In this document: piece after piece, positions 1-7,832 of the stretch
How the letters are laid out: each line of letters begins with the position of its first letter
Numbering within the stretch: position 1 is the first letter of the stretch
Assembly (NCBI RefSeq): GCF_014982805.1
Contig: NZ_JADCKC010000001.1
Coordinates: 496,001 to 560,000, forward strand
Direction: 5' to 3'
Source of the DNA: Gemmiger gallinarum
GTDB taxonomy: Bacteria; Bacillota; Clostridia; Oscillospirales; Ruminococcaceae
Length of the DNA stretch: 64,000 bases
Notes under the pieces: model-generated
The model's input: only the letters and a program-made list of their open reading frames with translations
What the model was told of the DNA's origin: nothing
Database searches by the model: none
Program-made: the position numbers and the translations under genes

Positions 1-792
1 GAAAAAGTAACTGACCCGGAACACGCGCATATCTTGTCCGGTATCCTGAAATGCCCCTGTTGCGGCAAAAGCCTTTATGGGAACATTGCAAAGGCGCACA
101 GCAAAGACAAGAAAACCCGCTATTACTATTACTGCAAAAACACGTTGGGAGCAACTGGTCACAAATGCACCTTCCGCGTGAACATTGAACAGAAAGAAAT
201 GAACCGCATGGTTGCGGCAATCATTTCGGCAATGGTCAATGACCCGCATTTTTCCAAAGCTATCAAGGAGAAAATAGGTTCATCTGTGGATACTGGGGAT
301 TTGGAAAAACAGCTTACCACGCTCCAGGCACAGCTCCGACAGACTCTGGGCATCAAATCAAGGCTGGAGCGTCAGATGGACACGCTGGATATCAACGATC
401 CTTATTTCGACAGAAAAATTTTGGATTTACAGCGGCGATATGACGAACAGTATGGTAGAATAGAAGAAATCGAGACACAGATAGATGAAGTAAAAAGCCA
501 GATTCAGAGTATCCGTCAGGAGAAAATCTCCGGCGAAAATATTTACCAACTTCTGCTGGCCTTCGATGAAGTATACGGTGCTGCCACGGAAATTGAGCAA
601 AAAGAGTTTATGAGAGCGTTCATTGAACGAATTGACCTGTATCCAGAAAAGCAGAAAGACGGAAACTGGATTAGGAACATGGTGTTCAATTTCCCGGTTC
701 CTGTGAATGGGCAGGAAGTGAAAGAGTTACCCTTGGAATCTGGGACAACGCTCGAGACGATATGCCTGTTGTCCAAACGTCACGCAAACTAA
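1..792 (+). CDS. Large serine recombinase, C-terminal part (5' end outside window)
   Basis: The reading frame is open from base 1, so the N-terminal catalytic resolvase domain lies outside the window. What is visible is a recombinase zinc beta-ribbon (CPCCG near the start, a second Cys about 25 residues on), then a long charged helical region (roughly residues 95-180) predicted as coiled coil, and a tail ending ETICLLSKRHAN. This architecture is that of TnpX/Tn4451-type or phage-integrase large serine recombinases, which excise and insert mobile elements through a phosphoserine intermediate. The gene is visibly richer in A/T than the genes that follow, which suggests transfer. Its substrate element cannot be identified from this side alone. 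Confidence 0.85.
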   Translation, partial: EKVTDPEHAHILSGILKCPCCGKSLYGNIAKAHSKDKKTRYYYYCKNTLGATGHKCTFRVNIEQKEMNRMVAAIISAMVNDPHFSKAIKEKIGSSVDTGDLEKQLTTLQAQLRQTLGIKSRLERQMDTLDINDPYFDRKILDLQRRYDEQYGRIEEIETQIDEVKSQIQSIRQEKISGENIYQLLLAFDEVYGAATEIEQKEFMRAFIERIDLYPEKQKDGNWIRNMVFNFPVPVNGQEVKELPLESGTTLETICLLSKRHAN

Positions 793-948
793 CATAAACC
801 CAAGCGAAGATTACTGCAAAGCCGCTGTAATACGGTTGGGATTTTCTTCCTTACAGCGACGGATATTCATTTGAATTGAATCGATATTTCACAACAGGCG
901 GGTCAGTTCCACCGGAATTGCCCGTATGCCGTTATAGGAGGTTCAAGG
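793..948. other. Spacer after the recombinase gene; possible element boundary
   Basis: This 156-base interval holds no gene. It contains a short A/T-rich stretch and TTGAATTGAATCGA; neither terminal inverted repeats nor a clear attachment core could be found without the other end of the element. Confidence 0.3.
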
Positions 949-1464
949 ATGATTGCTCTTGTGGAGCCCTGTGAAAGATACCTGAACTCATACATGGAGG
1001 CCGGTGACGAGTACAGACGCAACGGCGTTCAGACCTATGCCTTTGATGATGCACGGGCGTATGACATTTTTGAAAAATACGACAACTACAGAAATGAGCG
1101 CAATTTGCCTCCGGATCGTGTGGGATCTCACTTTTACTGGCTGGTGAACGAGGACAGGGACTACTTTATCGGAGAAATCAGTGTACGCCACAAACTGACC
1201 GACGCCCTGAAGCGGTATGGCGGACATATCGGCTACGGCATCCGTTTTTCAGAATGGAACAAGGGCTACGGCACCCTGATGCTTGGACTGGCGCTGGAAA
1301 AAGCCAAAAGCCTTGGTATCTCCACCGTTTTAATCACCTGCGACGACGACAATCCAGGCTCTGCGAAAGTAATGGAAAACAATGGTCTTGTGTTGCAGGA
1401 CAAGATTGCCAACTGTGTGGACGGGCGCACAATAACCACCCGAAGATACACCAAAGCTTTATGA
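949..1464 (+). CDS. GNAT-family N-acetyltransferase
   Basis: A 171-residue protein with the GNAT fold pattern: a beta-strand ending in a FIGEISVRH core, then the acetyl-CoA-binding segment IRFSEWNKGYGTLMLGLALEKAKSLG (motif A around residues 98-125), followed by VLITCDDDNPGSAKVMENNG, the motif B region common to RimJ/RimL-like and uncharacterised small-molecule acetyltransferases. The start follows TAGGAGG at 8 bases. The acceptor substrate is unknown. It lies between the recombinase and a DUF1810 gene and may be cargo of the same mobile element, but no element end was found. Confidence 0.8.
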   Translation: MIALVEPCERYLNSYMEAGDEYRRNGVQTYAFDDARAYDIFEKYDNYRNERNLPPDRVGSHFYWLVNEDRDYFIGEISVRHKLTDALKRYGGHIGYGIRFSEWNKGYGTLMLGLALEKAKSLGISTVLITCDDDNPGSAKVMENNGLVLQDKIANCVDGRTITTRRYTKAL

Positions 1465-1603
1465 GCTCGAGTATTCCCGGATTATGTTTTTCCTGCTCCA
1501 TGCTTTGTCACACCGGTCCGAAGGCTGCATCCCGGATAAAGGCCCGCCTGCGGAAATGAATACCGCACCCGTCACATTTATGGCCATATGAGGAGGGATT
1601 TCC

Positions 1604-2041
1604 ATGGCGCTCCAAAATGATTTGTACCGCTTCGTCTCTGCCCAGCAAACCAGCTACCGGCAGGCTCTGGCAGAAATTCAAAACGGCCGGAAAGTTACCC
1701 ACTGGATGTGGTTTATCTTTCCTCAGCTGCAGGGATTGGGGCACAGTGCCACATCACAGTATTATGCCATTCGTAGTCTGGATGAGGCCAGAGCCTATCT
1801 TCAGGACCCATATCTCGGCGGCAATCTGCTGGAGATTTCCCGTGCCCTTCTCGCGCTGGATACCAATGATCCCGTGCAGGTGTTCGGACGCCCCGATGAC
1901 CGCAAACTCTGCTCTTCCATGACACTGTTTGCCTGTGCCTCACCGGAATGCACTGTTTTCAGCCAGGTGCTGCAAAAATATTTCGGCGGCAGAAAAGATC
2001 GCCGCACGCTTCGAATGCTGGGCATTGGGGATGATGCATAA
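1604..2041 (+). CDS. DUF1810 family protein
   Basis: A 145-residue protein matching the small DUF1810 family: an N-terminal DLYRFVSAQ segment, the diagnostic KVTHWMWFIFPQLQGLG motif, the YYAIRSLDEARAYL helix, and the C-terminal FGGRKDRRTLRMLG end. The family has no established biochemical function. The start ATG follows GAGGAGG. It stands alone, with 139 bases from the acetyltransferase and its own regulatory gap before the PTS antiterminator. Confidence 0.85.
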   Translation: MALQNDLYRFVSAQQTSYRQALAEIQNGRKVTHWMWFIFPQLQGLGHSATSQYYAIRSLDEARAYLQDPYLGGNLLEISRALLALDTNDPVQVFGRPDDRKLCSSMTLFACASPECTVFSQVLQKYFGGRKDRRTLRMLGIGDDA

Positions 2042-2185
2042 TCGCCCCTCTGTTTGCCTCTTCCACAAGCCTTGGGGCAGACTTGAGAGCCGTTGTTTGA
2101 TCGTTTGACGCCTGTTCATTTTGCCCAATTCGATTTACTTTATTTGAGCAGCTTGCCGAAAAAACATATACAGCCGAGAAACCGA

Positions 2186-2214
2186 TTGACTTCCCTGTTT
2201 GCGCGTGCTATCAT
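2186..2214 (+). promoter_or_regulatory. Sigma-A type promoter for the antiterminator gene
   Basis: TTGACT (2186-2191), 17-base spacer, TATCAT (2209-2214). Transcription would start near 2221, just before the antiterminator RNA site. Confidence 0.6.
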
Positions 2215-2234
2215 GGCAACAGTGAATTTTAGTT

Positions 2235-2263
2235 GGATTGTTACCGGTAATGCGGGCTAGACC
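2235..2263 (+). promoter_or_regulatory. RAT site (ribonucleic antiterminator) 1
   Basis: A 29-base element starting GGATTGTTACCGG and ending GGGCTAGACC closely resembles BglG/LicT RAT sites (GGATTGTTACTG...GGCAAAACC). Its last four bases overlap the 5' arm of the following terminator, so the two structures are mutually exclusive. It would let the antiterminator control its own gene. Confidence 0.75.
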
Positions 2264-2322
2264 AACTCCGTCGGGACCTTCTGGAAACAGGGATGGTATT
2301 TGATGGGGCTGGTTATTTTTTT
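2260..2322 (+). terminator. Leader terminator overlapping RAT 1
   Basis: GACCAACTCC (2260-2269) can pair with GGGGCTGGTT (2305-2314) with one mismatch and two wobbles, followed by seven T (2316-2322). The stem is imperfect; the overlap with the RAT site is the main argument. Confidence 0.55.
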
Positions 2323-2350
2323 GCCCTGGCGGTTTGAGGAGGCTTACAGG

Positions 2351-3217
2351 ATGCGGATCAAAAAGGTCATCAACAACAACATCCTGTGCGTTGTCGATGA
2401 CAAGGGCGCCGAGCTGATTGTGACAGGCCGCGGCCTGGGCTTCGGGCGTAAGATCGGCCAGCGGGTCGACGCATCCGACGTGGAAAAAGTCTACCGCATG
2501 GAGGATAAAACCGAACAGCGCCGGCTTCGGGAACTGGTGGAACAGATTCCTCTGGAACATCTGGCGCTGACCGAAGACCTGATTGCCGAGATCAAGTCCA
2601 CGATTCACCAACCACTCAACGAGTCTCTTCTCATTACCCTGGCTGATCACATCAGCTTTGCCATCCAGCGCAAGGCTCAGGGCATCGAGTTCAAGAACCC
2701 CCTGGCCGGAAGCATCCTCTGCTACTACCCTGCCGAATATCAGTTGGGACAGCGATGCCTCTCCCTGATCCGGGAGCGCTGCGGTGTGGACCTTAATCCC
2801 GATGAGGCCGCCTTTATCGCCCTGCATATCGTCAATGCCGAGCTCAACACCACCATGAGCGAAATGTACGACATCACCCGCCTGATTGAGGGCGTGATCG
2901 AGGTGGTTGAGTATTTTTACCGGGATCTGGGCGTTTTTGACCGGGAGTCTCTCGCCTTCAACCGGTTTGTAGTGCACCTGAGATATTTTGCCCAGCGCCT
3001 TTTCCAGGACAAGCTCATGACCGACAGCCCCGATGAAAGCGATGCCGCCTTCCGCGCACTGATCGCGCGCAACTGCAAACAGCATTACAAATGCGCCCAG
3101 TGTGTTGCGGAATATGTCAAGAACACCTGGCACAAGACCCTCTCGCAGGAAGAACTGATTTATCTGACCATCCACCTCAAACGGGTCAGCGGAGATCTCC
3201 GCGAGGTCCCCTCCTGA
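2351..3217 (+). CDS. BglG/LicT/GlcT-family transcriptional antiterminator
   Basis: A 288-residue protein. Residues 1-55 form the RNA-binding CAT domain (MRIKKVINNNILCVVDDKG, then TGRGLGFG), followed by two PTS regulation domains (about 65-170 and 175-285) with conserved His-containing segments LADHISFAIQ, FIALHIVNAEL, FVVHLRYFAQRLF and TIHLKRV. Family members bind RAT hairpins and block terminators when their PRDs are correctly phosphorylated by the PTS. The start chosen at 2351 follows GGAGG at 8 bases; an upstream in-frame start would fall in the leader hairpin. RAT-like sites precede both this gene and the adjacent transporter, so autoregulation plus ptsG control is the natural reading. 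Confidence 0.9.
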   Translation: MRIKKVINNNILCVVDDKGAELIVTGRGLGFGRKIGQRVDASDVEKVYRMEDKTEQRRLRELVEQIPLEHLALTEDLIAEIKSTIHQPLNESLLITLADHISFAIQRKAQGIEFKNPLAGSILCYYPAEYQLGQRCLSLIRERCGVDLNPDEAAFIALHIVNAELNTTMSEMYDITRLIEGVIEVVEYFYRDLGVFDRESLAFNRFVVHLRYFAQRLFQDKLMTDSPDESDAAFRALIARNCKQHYKCAQCVAEYVKNTWHKTLSQEELIYLTIHLKRVSGDLREVPS

Positions 3218-3248
3218 TTCGTCATCGCAGTCACAATTGAATATTTCC

Positions 3249-3285
3249 AGGATAGTGACTTCATCCTTGTTATGTAGGCTAGACC
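3249..3285 (+). promoter_or_regulatory. RAT-like site 2, upstream of the PTS gene
   Basis: AGGATAGTGACTTC... ends in GGCTAGACC, the same nine bases that close RAT 1. It is longer than a classical RAT and contains an internal AGGAT/ATCCT pairing. Its end overlaps the 5' arm of the next terminator. Confidence 0.6.
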
Positions 3286-3336
3286 TGTACATACCTTGTC
3301 TCATACCTTGAGGCAGGTCTGTATAGGTCTATTTTT
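3280..3336 (+). terminator. Leader terminator overlapping RAT-like site 2
   Basis: TAGACCTGTAC (3280-3290) pairs with GTATAGGTCTA (3321-3331) with a single G-U, followed by a T tract from 3332. Read-through would require the antiterminator. Confidence 0.75.
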
Positions 3337-3388
3337 ATATAAAGTCCCTGTTTTTCCACCATTGCATGATCCACAAGGAGGAATCGGA

Positions 3389-5533
3389 ATGAAAGACAAA
3401 ATTTTCGGCGTTTTACAGCGAGTCGGGCGCTCCTTTATGCTGCCCATCGCACTGCTGCCGGTGGCAGGCCTGCTGCTCGGCATCGGCAGTTCCTTTACCA
3501 ATGAGACGATGCTGGCTGCCTACGGATTGTCCGGCGTCATCCATCAGGGCACCCTCATCTACACCATCCTCGACATCATGAATCAGTGCGGCAGCGCGAT
3601 CTTCAACAACCTCGCCCTGCTGTTCGCCATGGGCGTTGCCATCGGCATGGCCAAGAAGGAGAAGGAAGTGGCCGCCCTTTCCGGTGCCATCGCCTACCTG
3701 GTCATGAACACCGCCATCAGCGCCATGATCAATGCTGCCGGCGGCGTTGAGGCCATGGCCCCCAATACCACCACCTCCATGCTGGGCATCACCACCCTGC
3801 AGATGGGCGTCTTCGGCGGCATTATCGTCGGTCTTGGTGTTGCTGCGCTGCACAACCGCTTTTACAAGACCCAGCTGCCCCAGGTACTCTCCTTCTTCGG
3901 CGGAACCCGCTTTGTTCCCATTGTATGTACCGCGGTCTATCTGGTCGTCGGCATCGCCATGTTCTACGTATGGCCGGTGGTGCAGACCGGCATCGGCATG
4001 CTGGGCAATCTGGTCATCAGCTCGGGCTATATCGGCACCTGGATCTACGGCCTGATCGAGCGCGCTTTGATTCCCTTCGGCCTGCACCACGTATTCTACA
4101 TGCCCTTCTGGCAGACTGCCGTCGGTGGTACCGCCATCGTCGACGGTGTGACCGTTCAGGGTGCGCAGAATATCTTCTTTGCCGAGCTTGCTTCCAAGAG
4201 CACCACTGTTTTCTCGGTTGAGGCCACCCGGTTCATGGCAGGCAAGTTTCCCCTCATGATTTTCGGTCTGCCCGGTGCTGCCTTGGCCATGTACCGCACC
4301 GCCCGTCCCGAAAAGCGCAAGGTCGTTGCCGGTCTGCTGCTCTCCGCCGCGCTGACCTCCATGCTTACCGGTATCACTGAGCCGCTGGAATTCACCTTCC
4401 TCTTCGTAGCGCCCGCCATGTACGCCGTTCACTGCGTCTATGCCGGTCTGTCCTATATGCTGATGCACATCTTTAACGTAGGTGTGGGCATGACCTTCTC
4501 CGGCGGCCTCATCGACCTGACCCTCTTCGGCATCCTGCAGGGCAACGAGAAAACCCACTGGATCTGGGTCGTCATCGTCGGTGTCTTCTATTTTGTTCTG
4601 TACTATTTCACCTTCTATTTCATGATCACCCGCATGAACCTCAAGACGCCCGGCCGTGAGGACGACGGCGAGGAAACCAAACTGTATACCCGCGCCGACT
4701 TCAAGGAGAAGACCGGCGTCGGCCCCGATACCGCAAACGGCGCCAAGAGCAGCGACGCCACCTCCGAGATGATCCTGCGGGGTCTGGGCGGCAAGGCCAA
4801 CCTTTCCGATGTGGACTGCTGCGCCACCCGTCTGCGCGTGACTGTTGTGGACCCCGGCAAGGTCAATGACGCCATCCTGCGTCAGACCGGCGCTTCCGGC
4901 GTTGTGCACAAGGGCGACGGCATTCAGGTCATCTACGGGCCTCAGGTTGCCGTCATCAAATCCAACCTGGTGGACTTTATGGAAACTCCTGCCGCCGATG
5001 CCGTCACCATCGACGACGGCAAGCCTGCCGCCAGCCAGTCTGCCCCCACTGCCTCCCCCGCTCCCGCAAAATCCAAGATGACTCCCGAGACTCTGGCCGC
5101 TCACATGACCGGCACCGTCGTGCCCATGTCCGAGGTCAAGGACGAGGCTTTTGCTTCCTGCGCCCTGGGTGAGGGCGCCGCCATCGAGCCCTCCGAGGGT
5201 AAGCTCTACGCCCCCGCCGACGCCGTCGTGGATAATCTCTTCGATACCCACCACGCCATCGGCCTTGTGACCTCTACCGGCGCCGAGATCCTGCTGCACA
5301 TCGGCATTGACACCGTCAAATTGGGCGGCAAGCACTTCACACCCCACGTCAAGACCGGCGACAAGGTGAAAAAGGGCGATCTGCTCATCAGCTTTGATCT
5401 GGACGCCATCCATGCCGAAGGTTACCTCTGCACTACCCCGCTCATCGTCTGCAACACCGACGATTATGCCGCGGTCAAAACGCTGGCCTCCGGCAGCGTG
5501 AAGGCCGGTCAGGACTTTGTAAGCGTGGAGTAA
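3389..5533 (+). CDS. ptsG: PTS glucose-family transporter, IICBA fusion
   Basis: A 714-residue phosphotransferase permease. Residues 1 to about 415 are the membrane IIC domain (starting KIFGVLQRVGRSFMLPIALL). The IIB domain carries the phospho-Cys in DVDCCATRLRVTV near residue 476, and after a Pro/Ala/Ser linker (about 545-575) the IIA domain carries the phospho-His in ILLHIGIDTVKLGG near residue 636. The glucose superfamily uses this order to take up and phosphorylate glucose or a related sugar; glucose is favoured by similarity to B. subtilis PtsG, but N-acetylglucosamine or maltose relatives are not excluded. Start ATG follows AAGGAGG at 6 bases. Confidence 0.88.
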   Translation: MKDKIFGVLQRVGRSFMLPIALLPVAGLLLGIGSSFTNETMLAAYGLSGVIHQGTLIYTILDIMNQCGSAIFNNLALLFAMGVAIGMAKKEKEVAALSGAIAYLVMNTAISAMINAAGGVEAMAPNTTTSMLGITTLQMGVFGGIIVGLGVAALHNRFYKTQLPQVLSFFGGTRFVPIVCTAVYLVVGIAMFYVWPVVQTGIGMLGNLVISSGYIGTWIYGLIERALIPFGLHHVFYMPFWQTAVGGTAIVDGVTVQGAQNIFFAELASKSTTVFSVEATRFMAGKFPLMIFGLPGAALAMYRTARPEKRKVVAGLLLSAALTSMLTGITEPLEFTFLFVAPAMYAVHCVYAGLSYMLMHIFNVGVGMTFSGGLIDLTLFGILQGNEKTHWIWVVIVGVFYFVLYYFTFYFMITRMNLKTPGREDDGEETKLYTRADFKEKTGVGPDTANGAKSSDATSEMILRGLGGKANLSDVDCCATRLRVTVVDPGKVNDAILRQTGASGVVHKGDGIQVIYGPQVAVIKSNLVDFMETPAADAVTIDDGKPAASQSAPTASPAPAKSKMTPETLAAHMTGTVVPMSEVKDEAFASCALGEGAAIEPSEGKLYAPADAVVDNLFDTHHAIGLVTSTGAEILLHIGIDTVKLGGKHFTPHVKTGDKVKKGDLLISFDLDAIHAEGYLCTTPLIVCNTDDYAAVKTLASGSVKAGQDFVSVE

Positions 5534-5590
5534 TTCTTCCCGCAGACAGAAATTTCTGTGCCTATCCTTGCATCCGTTAAGGCAGTTTTT

Positions 5591-5633
5591 CGCCCCCGGG
5601 CCCGGCATCCGCCGCCTGCCCGGGGGCGTTTTT
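5591..5633 (+). terminator. Terminator after the PTS gene
   Basis: CGCCCCCGGGC (5591-5601) pairs perfectly with GCCCGGGGGCG (5618-5628), followed by five T. It separates the PTS module from the van cluster. Confidence 0.9.
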
Positions 5634-5650
5634 GCGTCCGGGTGACGGTA

Positions 5651-5680
5651 TTGACAAGGGGCGGGATTTTCTGCTATACA
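5651..5680 (+). promoter_or_regulatory. Promoter of vanRS
   Basis: TTGACA (5651-5656), 18-base spacer, TATACA (5675-5680), 65 bases before the vanR start. No clear VanR box was seen here. Confidence 0.65.
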
Positions 5681-5744
5681 TGGATAAGCCGCTGTTTGTT
5701 CTTATCAGGGACTGCTGCGGCCAATCCATGGGAGGAAATCTGCG

Positions 5745-6437
5745 ATGAGTGAAATTCTGATTGTTGACGACGAAGCCGCCATAGCGGATCTGGTGGAAGT
5801 CTGTCTGAAAAATGAAGGCTACCAGGTGCACAAGTTTTACAACGCCACCGACGCCCTGGCCTGTCTGGAACGCTGCGAGCCAGACCTGGCCATTCTGGAT
5901 GTCATGCTGCCCGATATGGACGGTTTTGCCCTGTGCCAGAAAATCCGCCAGAGCCACCTTTTCCCCATCATCATGCTGACCGCCCGGGTGGAGGACATGG
6001 ACAAAATCATGGGCCTGACCCTGGGCGCGGACGATTACATCACCAAGCCCTTCAATCCGCTGGAGCTCATCGCCCGTGTCAAGACACAGCTGCGCCGCTA
6101 TACCCGCTACAACAAGAGCGAGACCGCTGCCCGGGAACCGGAAGAATACGATTTCCGCGGGCTGCAAATCTGCAAAAGCAATCACAAATGCCTTCTGTTC
6201 GGGGAGGAGCTCTCCCTGACTCCGCTGGAATTTTCCATTCTGTGGTATCTGTGCGAGCGCCGCGGCAGTGTAGTCTCCAGCGAGGAACTGTTTGAGGCTG
6301 TCTGGGGCGAGAAATATATGGACAGCAACAACACCGTCATGTCCCACATTGCACGGCTGCGGGAAAAGATGCATGAACCCAGCCGCAAGCCTAAATTCAT
6401 CAAGACTGTCTGGGGGGTGGGCTACACCATTGAGTAA
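5745..6437 (+). CDS. vanR: VanR-type response regulator
   Basis: A 230-residue OmpR/PhoB-family regulator. The receiver domain has acidic residues D8-D9, the phospho-acceptor D52 (LAILDVMLPDMDG) and the conserved Lys in DYITKPF. The C-terminal winged helix includes LSLTPLEFSILWYLCE and ends TVWGVGYTIE, very like VanR of Enterococcus (LSLTPTEFSIL, TVWGVGYKIE). Phosphorylated VanR activates the resistance genes. RBS GGAGGAA precedes the ATG. vanS starts inside its last codons, so the two are translationally coupled. Confidence 0.9.
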   Translation: MSEILIVDDEAAIADLVEVCLKNEGYQVHKFYNATDALACLERCEPDLAILDVMLPDMDGFALCQKIRQSHLFPIIMLTARVEDMDKIMGLTLGADDYITKPFNPLELIARVKTQLRRYTRYNKSETAAREPEEYDFRGLQICKSNHKCLLFGEELSLTPLEFSILWYLCERRGSVVSSEELFEAVWGEKYMDSNNTVMSHIARLREKMHEPSRKPKFIKTVWGVGYTIE

Positions 6438-7626
6438 GAAAAGCAAACGGGCCAAGCCGCGCTGGACCCAGTACGGCCGCAGCGCCTTTTCCACGGTATG
6501 GCTGTATCTTCTCTCGCTGGCCGGCGCAGCGGCAGCCATTTTTCTTATCTTTCTGATCGGGCTCAACCTCTATCATACGCTGGTCAACATCTACTATTAT
6601 TCCCAAAACGTCTTTCTTGTCCGGATCACCCTGCCTCTCTATTACTTTATGGCAGGGGTCCGGGATGCCGCCCTGCTGGTTGTGATCCTTCTTTGCGGAA
6701 GTGCCTGGTTTTTTGTGACATACTGGTTTTTCCGTTACCCGCAAAAGCAGCTGAACACCGTAGTGAATGCCGCCGCTCATTTGCTGGATGAGGATTCCTC
6801 CTATCTGCAGCTCCCGCCTGAGCTGAACATAGCCGAGGCTCAGCTGCGACTGGCCCGCCAGCAGGCGCAGCGCAGCGCTCAGATTGCCCGGGAGGCCGAG
6901 CAGCGCAAAAATGATCTGATCGTCTATCTGGCCCATGACCTGAAAACGCCCCTGACCAGCGTGATCGGATATCTGACCCTGCTGAGAGACGAGCCCCAAA
7001 TCTCCACCGAGCTGAGAGCCCGCTACACCAACATCGCCTTGGACAAGGCCGAACGGCTGGAAGATCTCATCAACGAATTCTTTGACATCACCCGCTTCAA
7101 CTTGTCCCACATTGAGCTGGAACCCCGCATCACCGATCTGACCCGCATGCTGGAACAGGTGGTCAGCGAGTTTGGCCCCATGCTTGCCGAAAAGCATCTT
7201 TCCTGCCGGACCGATCTGCCTGCGCGGATGGAGTATGCCTGTGACCCCGACAAAATGGCCCGGGTATTTGACAATCTGCTGCGCAACGCCTGTCATTACA
7301 GTTATCCCGATACAGAGGTCACGATTCAGGCCGAGGTTTTGCCGTCGGAGATTGTGCTGACCTTTGAAAACCACGGCCGCACCATTCCGCCGGAAAAGCT
7401 GGACCGTCTGTTTGAACAGTTCTTCCGTCTGGATGAGTCTCGGGCCAGCCGGACCGGCGGCGCAGGCCTTGGTCTGGCCATTGCCAAAGAGATCGTGGAG
7501 CTGCACAGGGGTACCATCACCGCGGAAAGTGCCGACGAACGAATCCGGTTTATTGTCCGGCTGCCCCTGGCGGCACCCGCTTCGGGCAAATCCCTCTCTT
7601 CCAATGCCGCCGCAAGAAAATCGTAA
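6430..7626 (+). CDS. vanS: VanS-type sensor histidine kinase
   Basis: With the TTG start at 6430 (overlapping vanR by 8 bases) the protein has 398 residues, beginning MSKKSKRAKPRWTQYG; a longer frame upstream only runs through vanR. Two membrane segments (about 22-48 and 72-98) flank a short extracellular loop, followed by a HAMP-like helix, the H-box AHDLKTPLTSVIGYL, the N-box DNLLRNACHYS, and the G-box GGAGLGLAIAKEIVELH. The EQFFRLDESRAS stretch is typical of VanS. It would autophosphorylate and pass phosphate to VanR in response to glycopeptide or cell-wall stress. Whether the operon is inducible cannot be read from sequence. Confidence 0.85.
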   Translation: MSKKSKRAKPRWTQYGRSAFSTVWLYLLSLAGAAAAIFLIFLIGLNLYHTLVNIYYYSQNVFLVRITLPLYYFMAGVRDAALLVVILLCGSAWFFVTYWFFRYPQKQLNTVVNAAAHLLDEDSSYLQLPPELNIAEAQLRLARQQAQRSAQIAREAEQRKNDLIVYLAHDLKTPLTSVIGYLTLLRDEPQISTELRARYTNIALDKAERLEDLINEFFDITRFNLSHIELEPRITDLTRMLEQVVSEFGPMLAEKHLSCRTDLPARMEYACDPDKMARVFDNLLRNACHYSYPDTEVTIQAEVLPSEIVLTFENHGRTIPPEKLDRLFEQFFRLDESRASRTGGAGLGLAIAKEIVELHRGTITAESADERIRFIVRLPLAAPASGKSLSSNAAARKS

Positions 7627-7642
7627 GATTTTATAAGGAAAA
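7621..7642 (+). promoter_or_regulatory. Candidate VanR-binding boxes upstream of vanG
   Basis: TCGTAAGATTTT (7621-7632) matches 10 of 12 positions of the VanR box TCGTANGAAATT known from vanA, and a weaker copy, TTATAAGGAAAA, starts exactly 10 bases later (one helical turn). A possible promoter lies about 25 bases downstream (TTGAAA 7667-7672, TACCAT 7693-7698, spacer 20, weak). The box overlaps the end of vanS. Confidence 0.5.
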
Positions 7643-7678
7643 TCACAAACTCTTTATCAAAAAGTCTTGAAACCTCAA

Positions 7679-7723
7679 ATGCTCCGCCCTGCTACCATAT
7701 TAGGCAGCGGGCGGAGCATTTTT
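7679..7723 (+). terminator. Terminator between vanS and vanG
   Basis: ATGCTCCGCCCTGC (7679-7692) pairs with GCAGCGGGCGGAGCAT (7704-7719), one bulge, followed by a T tract. It would end vanRS transcripts, leaving vanG-XY-T to their own activated promoter. Confidence 0.85.
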
Positions 7724-7832
7724 CTTGTCATCCGTCCGCCGGGACAGTTCCCATGCCCCTTTTGTGCTCCAGATTCCGGAACACAAGGACGGCGGCATCT
7801 CTGTCCGCACATTTGGTCGGGAGGTTTTTGTG

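Noticed and set aside
45-792. Recombinase as a pseudogene
   Set aside because: The frame is open from the window edge to a normal C-terminus; truncation is by the window, not by a mutation that can be seen.
2305-2350. Start of the antiterminator at the upstream in-frame codon 2300
   Set aside because: It would lie inside the leader terminator, and the CAT domain begins at 2351 behind a good ribosome site.
3413-5608. A long minus-strand frame opposite the PTS gene
   Set aside because: Gly/Asp/His-rich shadow of a GC-biased gene; the plus-strand protein is unambiguous.
6292-6430. vanS beginning 46 codons earlier inside vanR
   Set aside because: That stretch is the out-of-frame vanR coding sequence; VanS-like sequence starts at the TTG at 6430.
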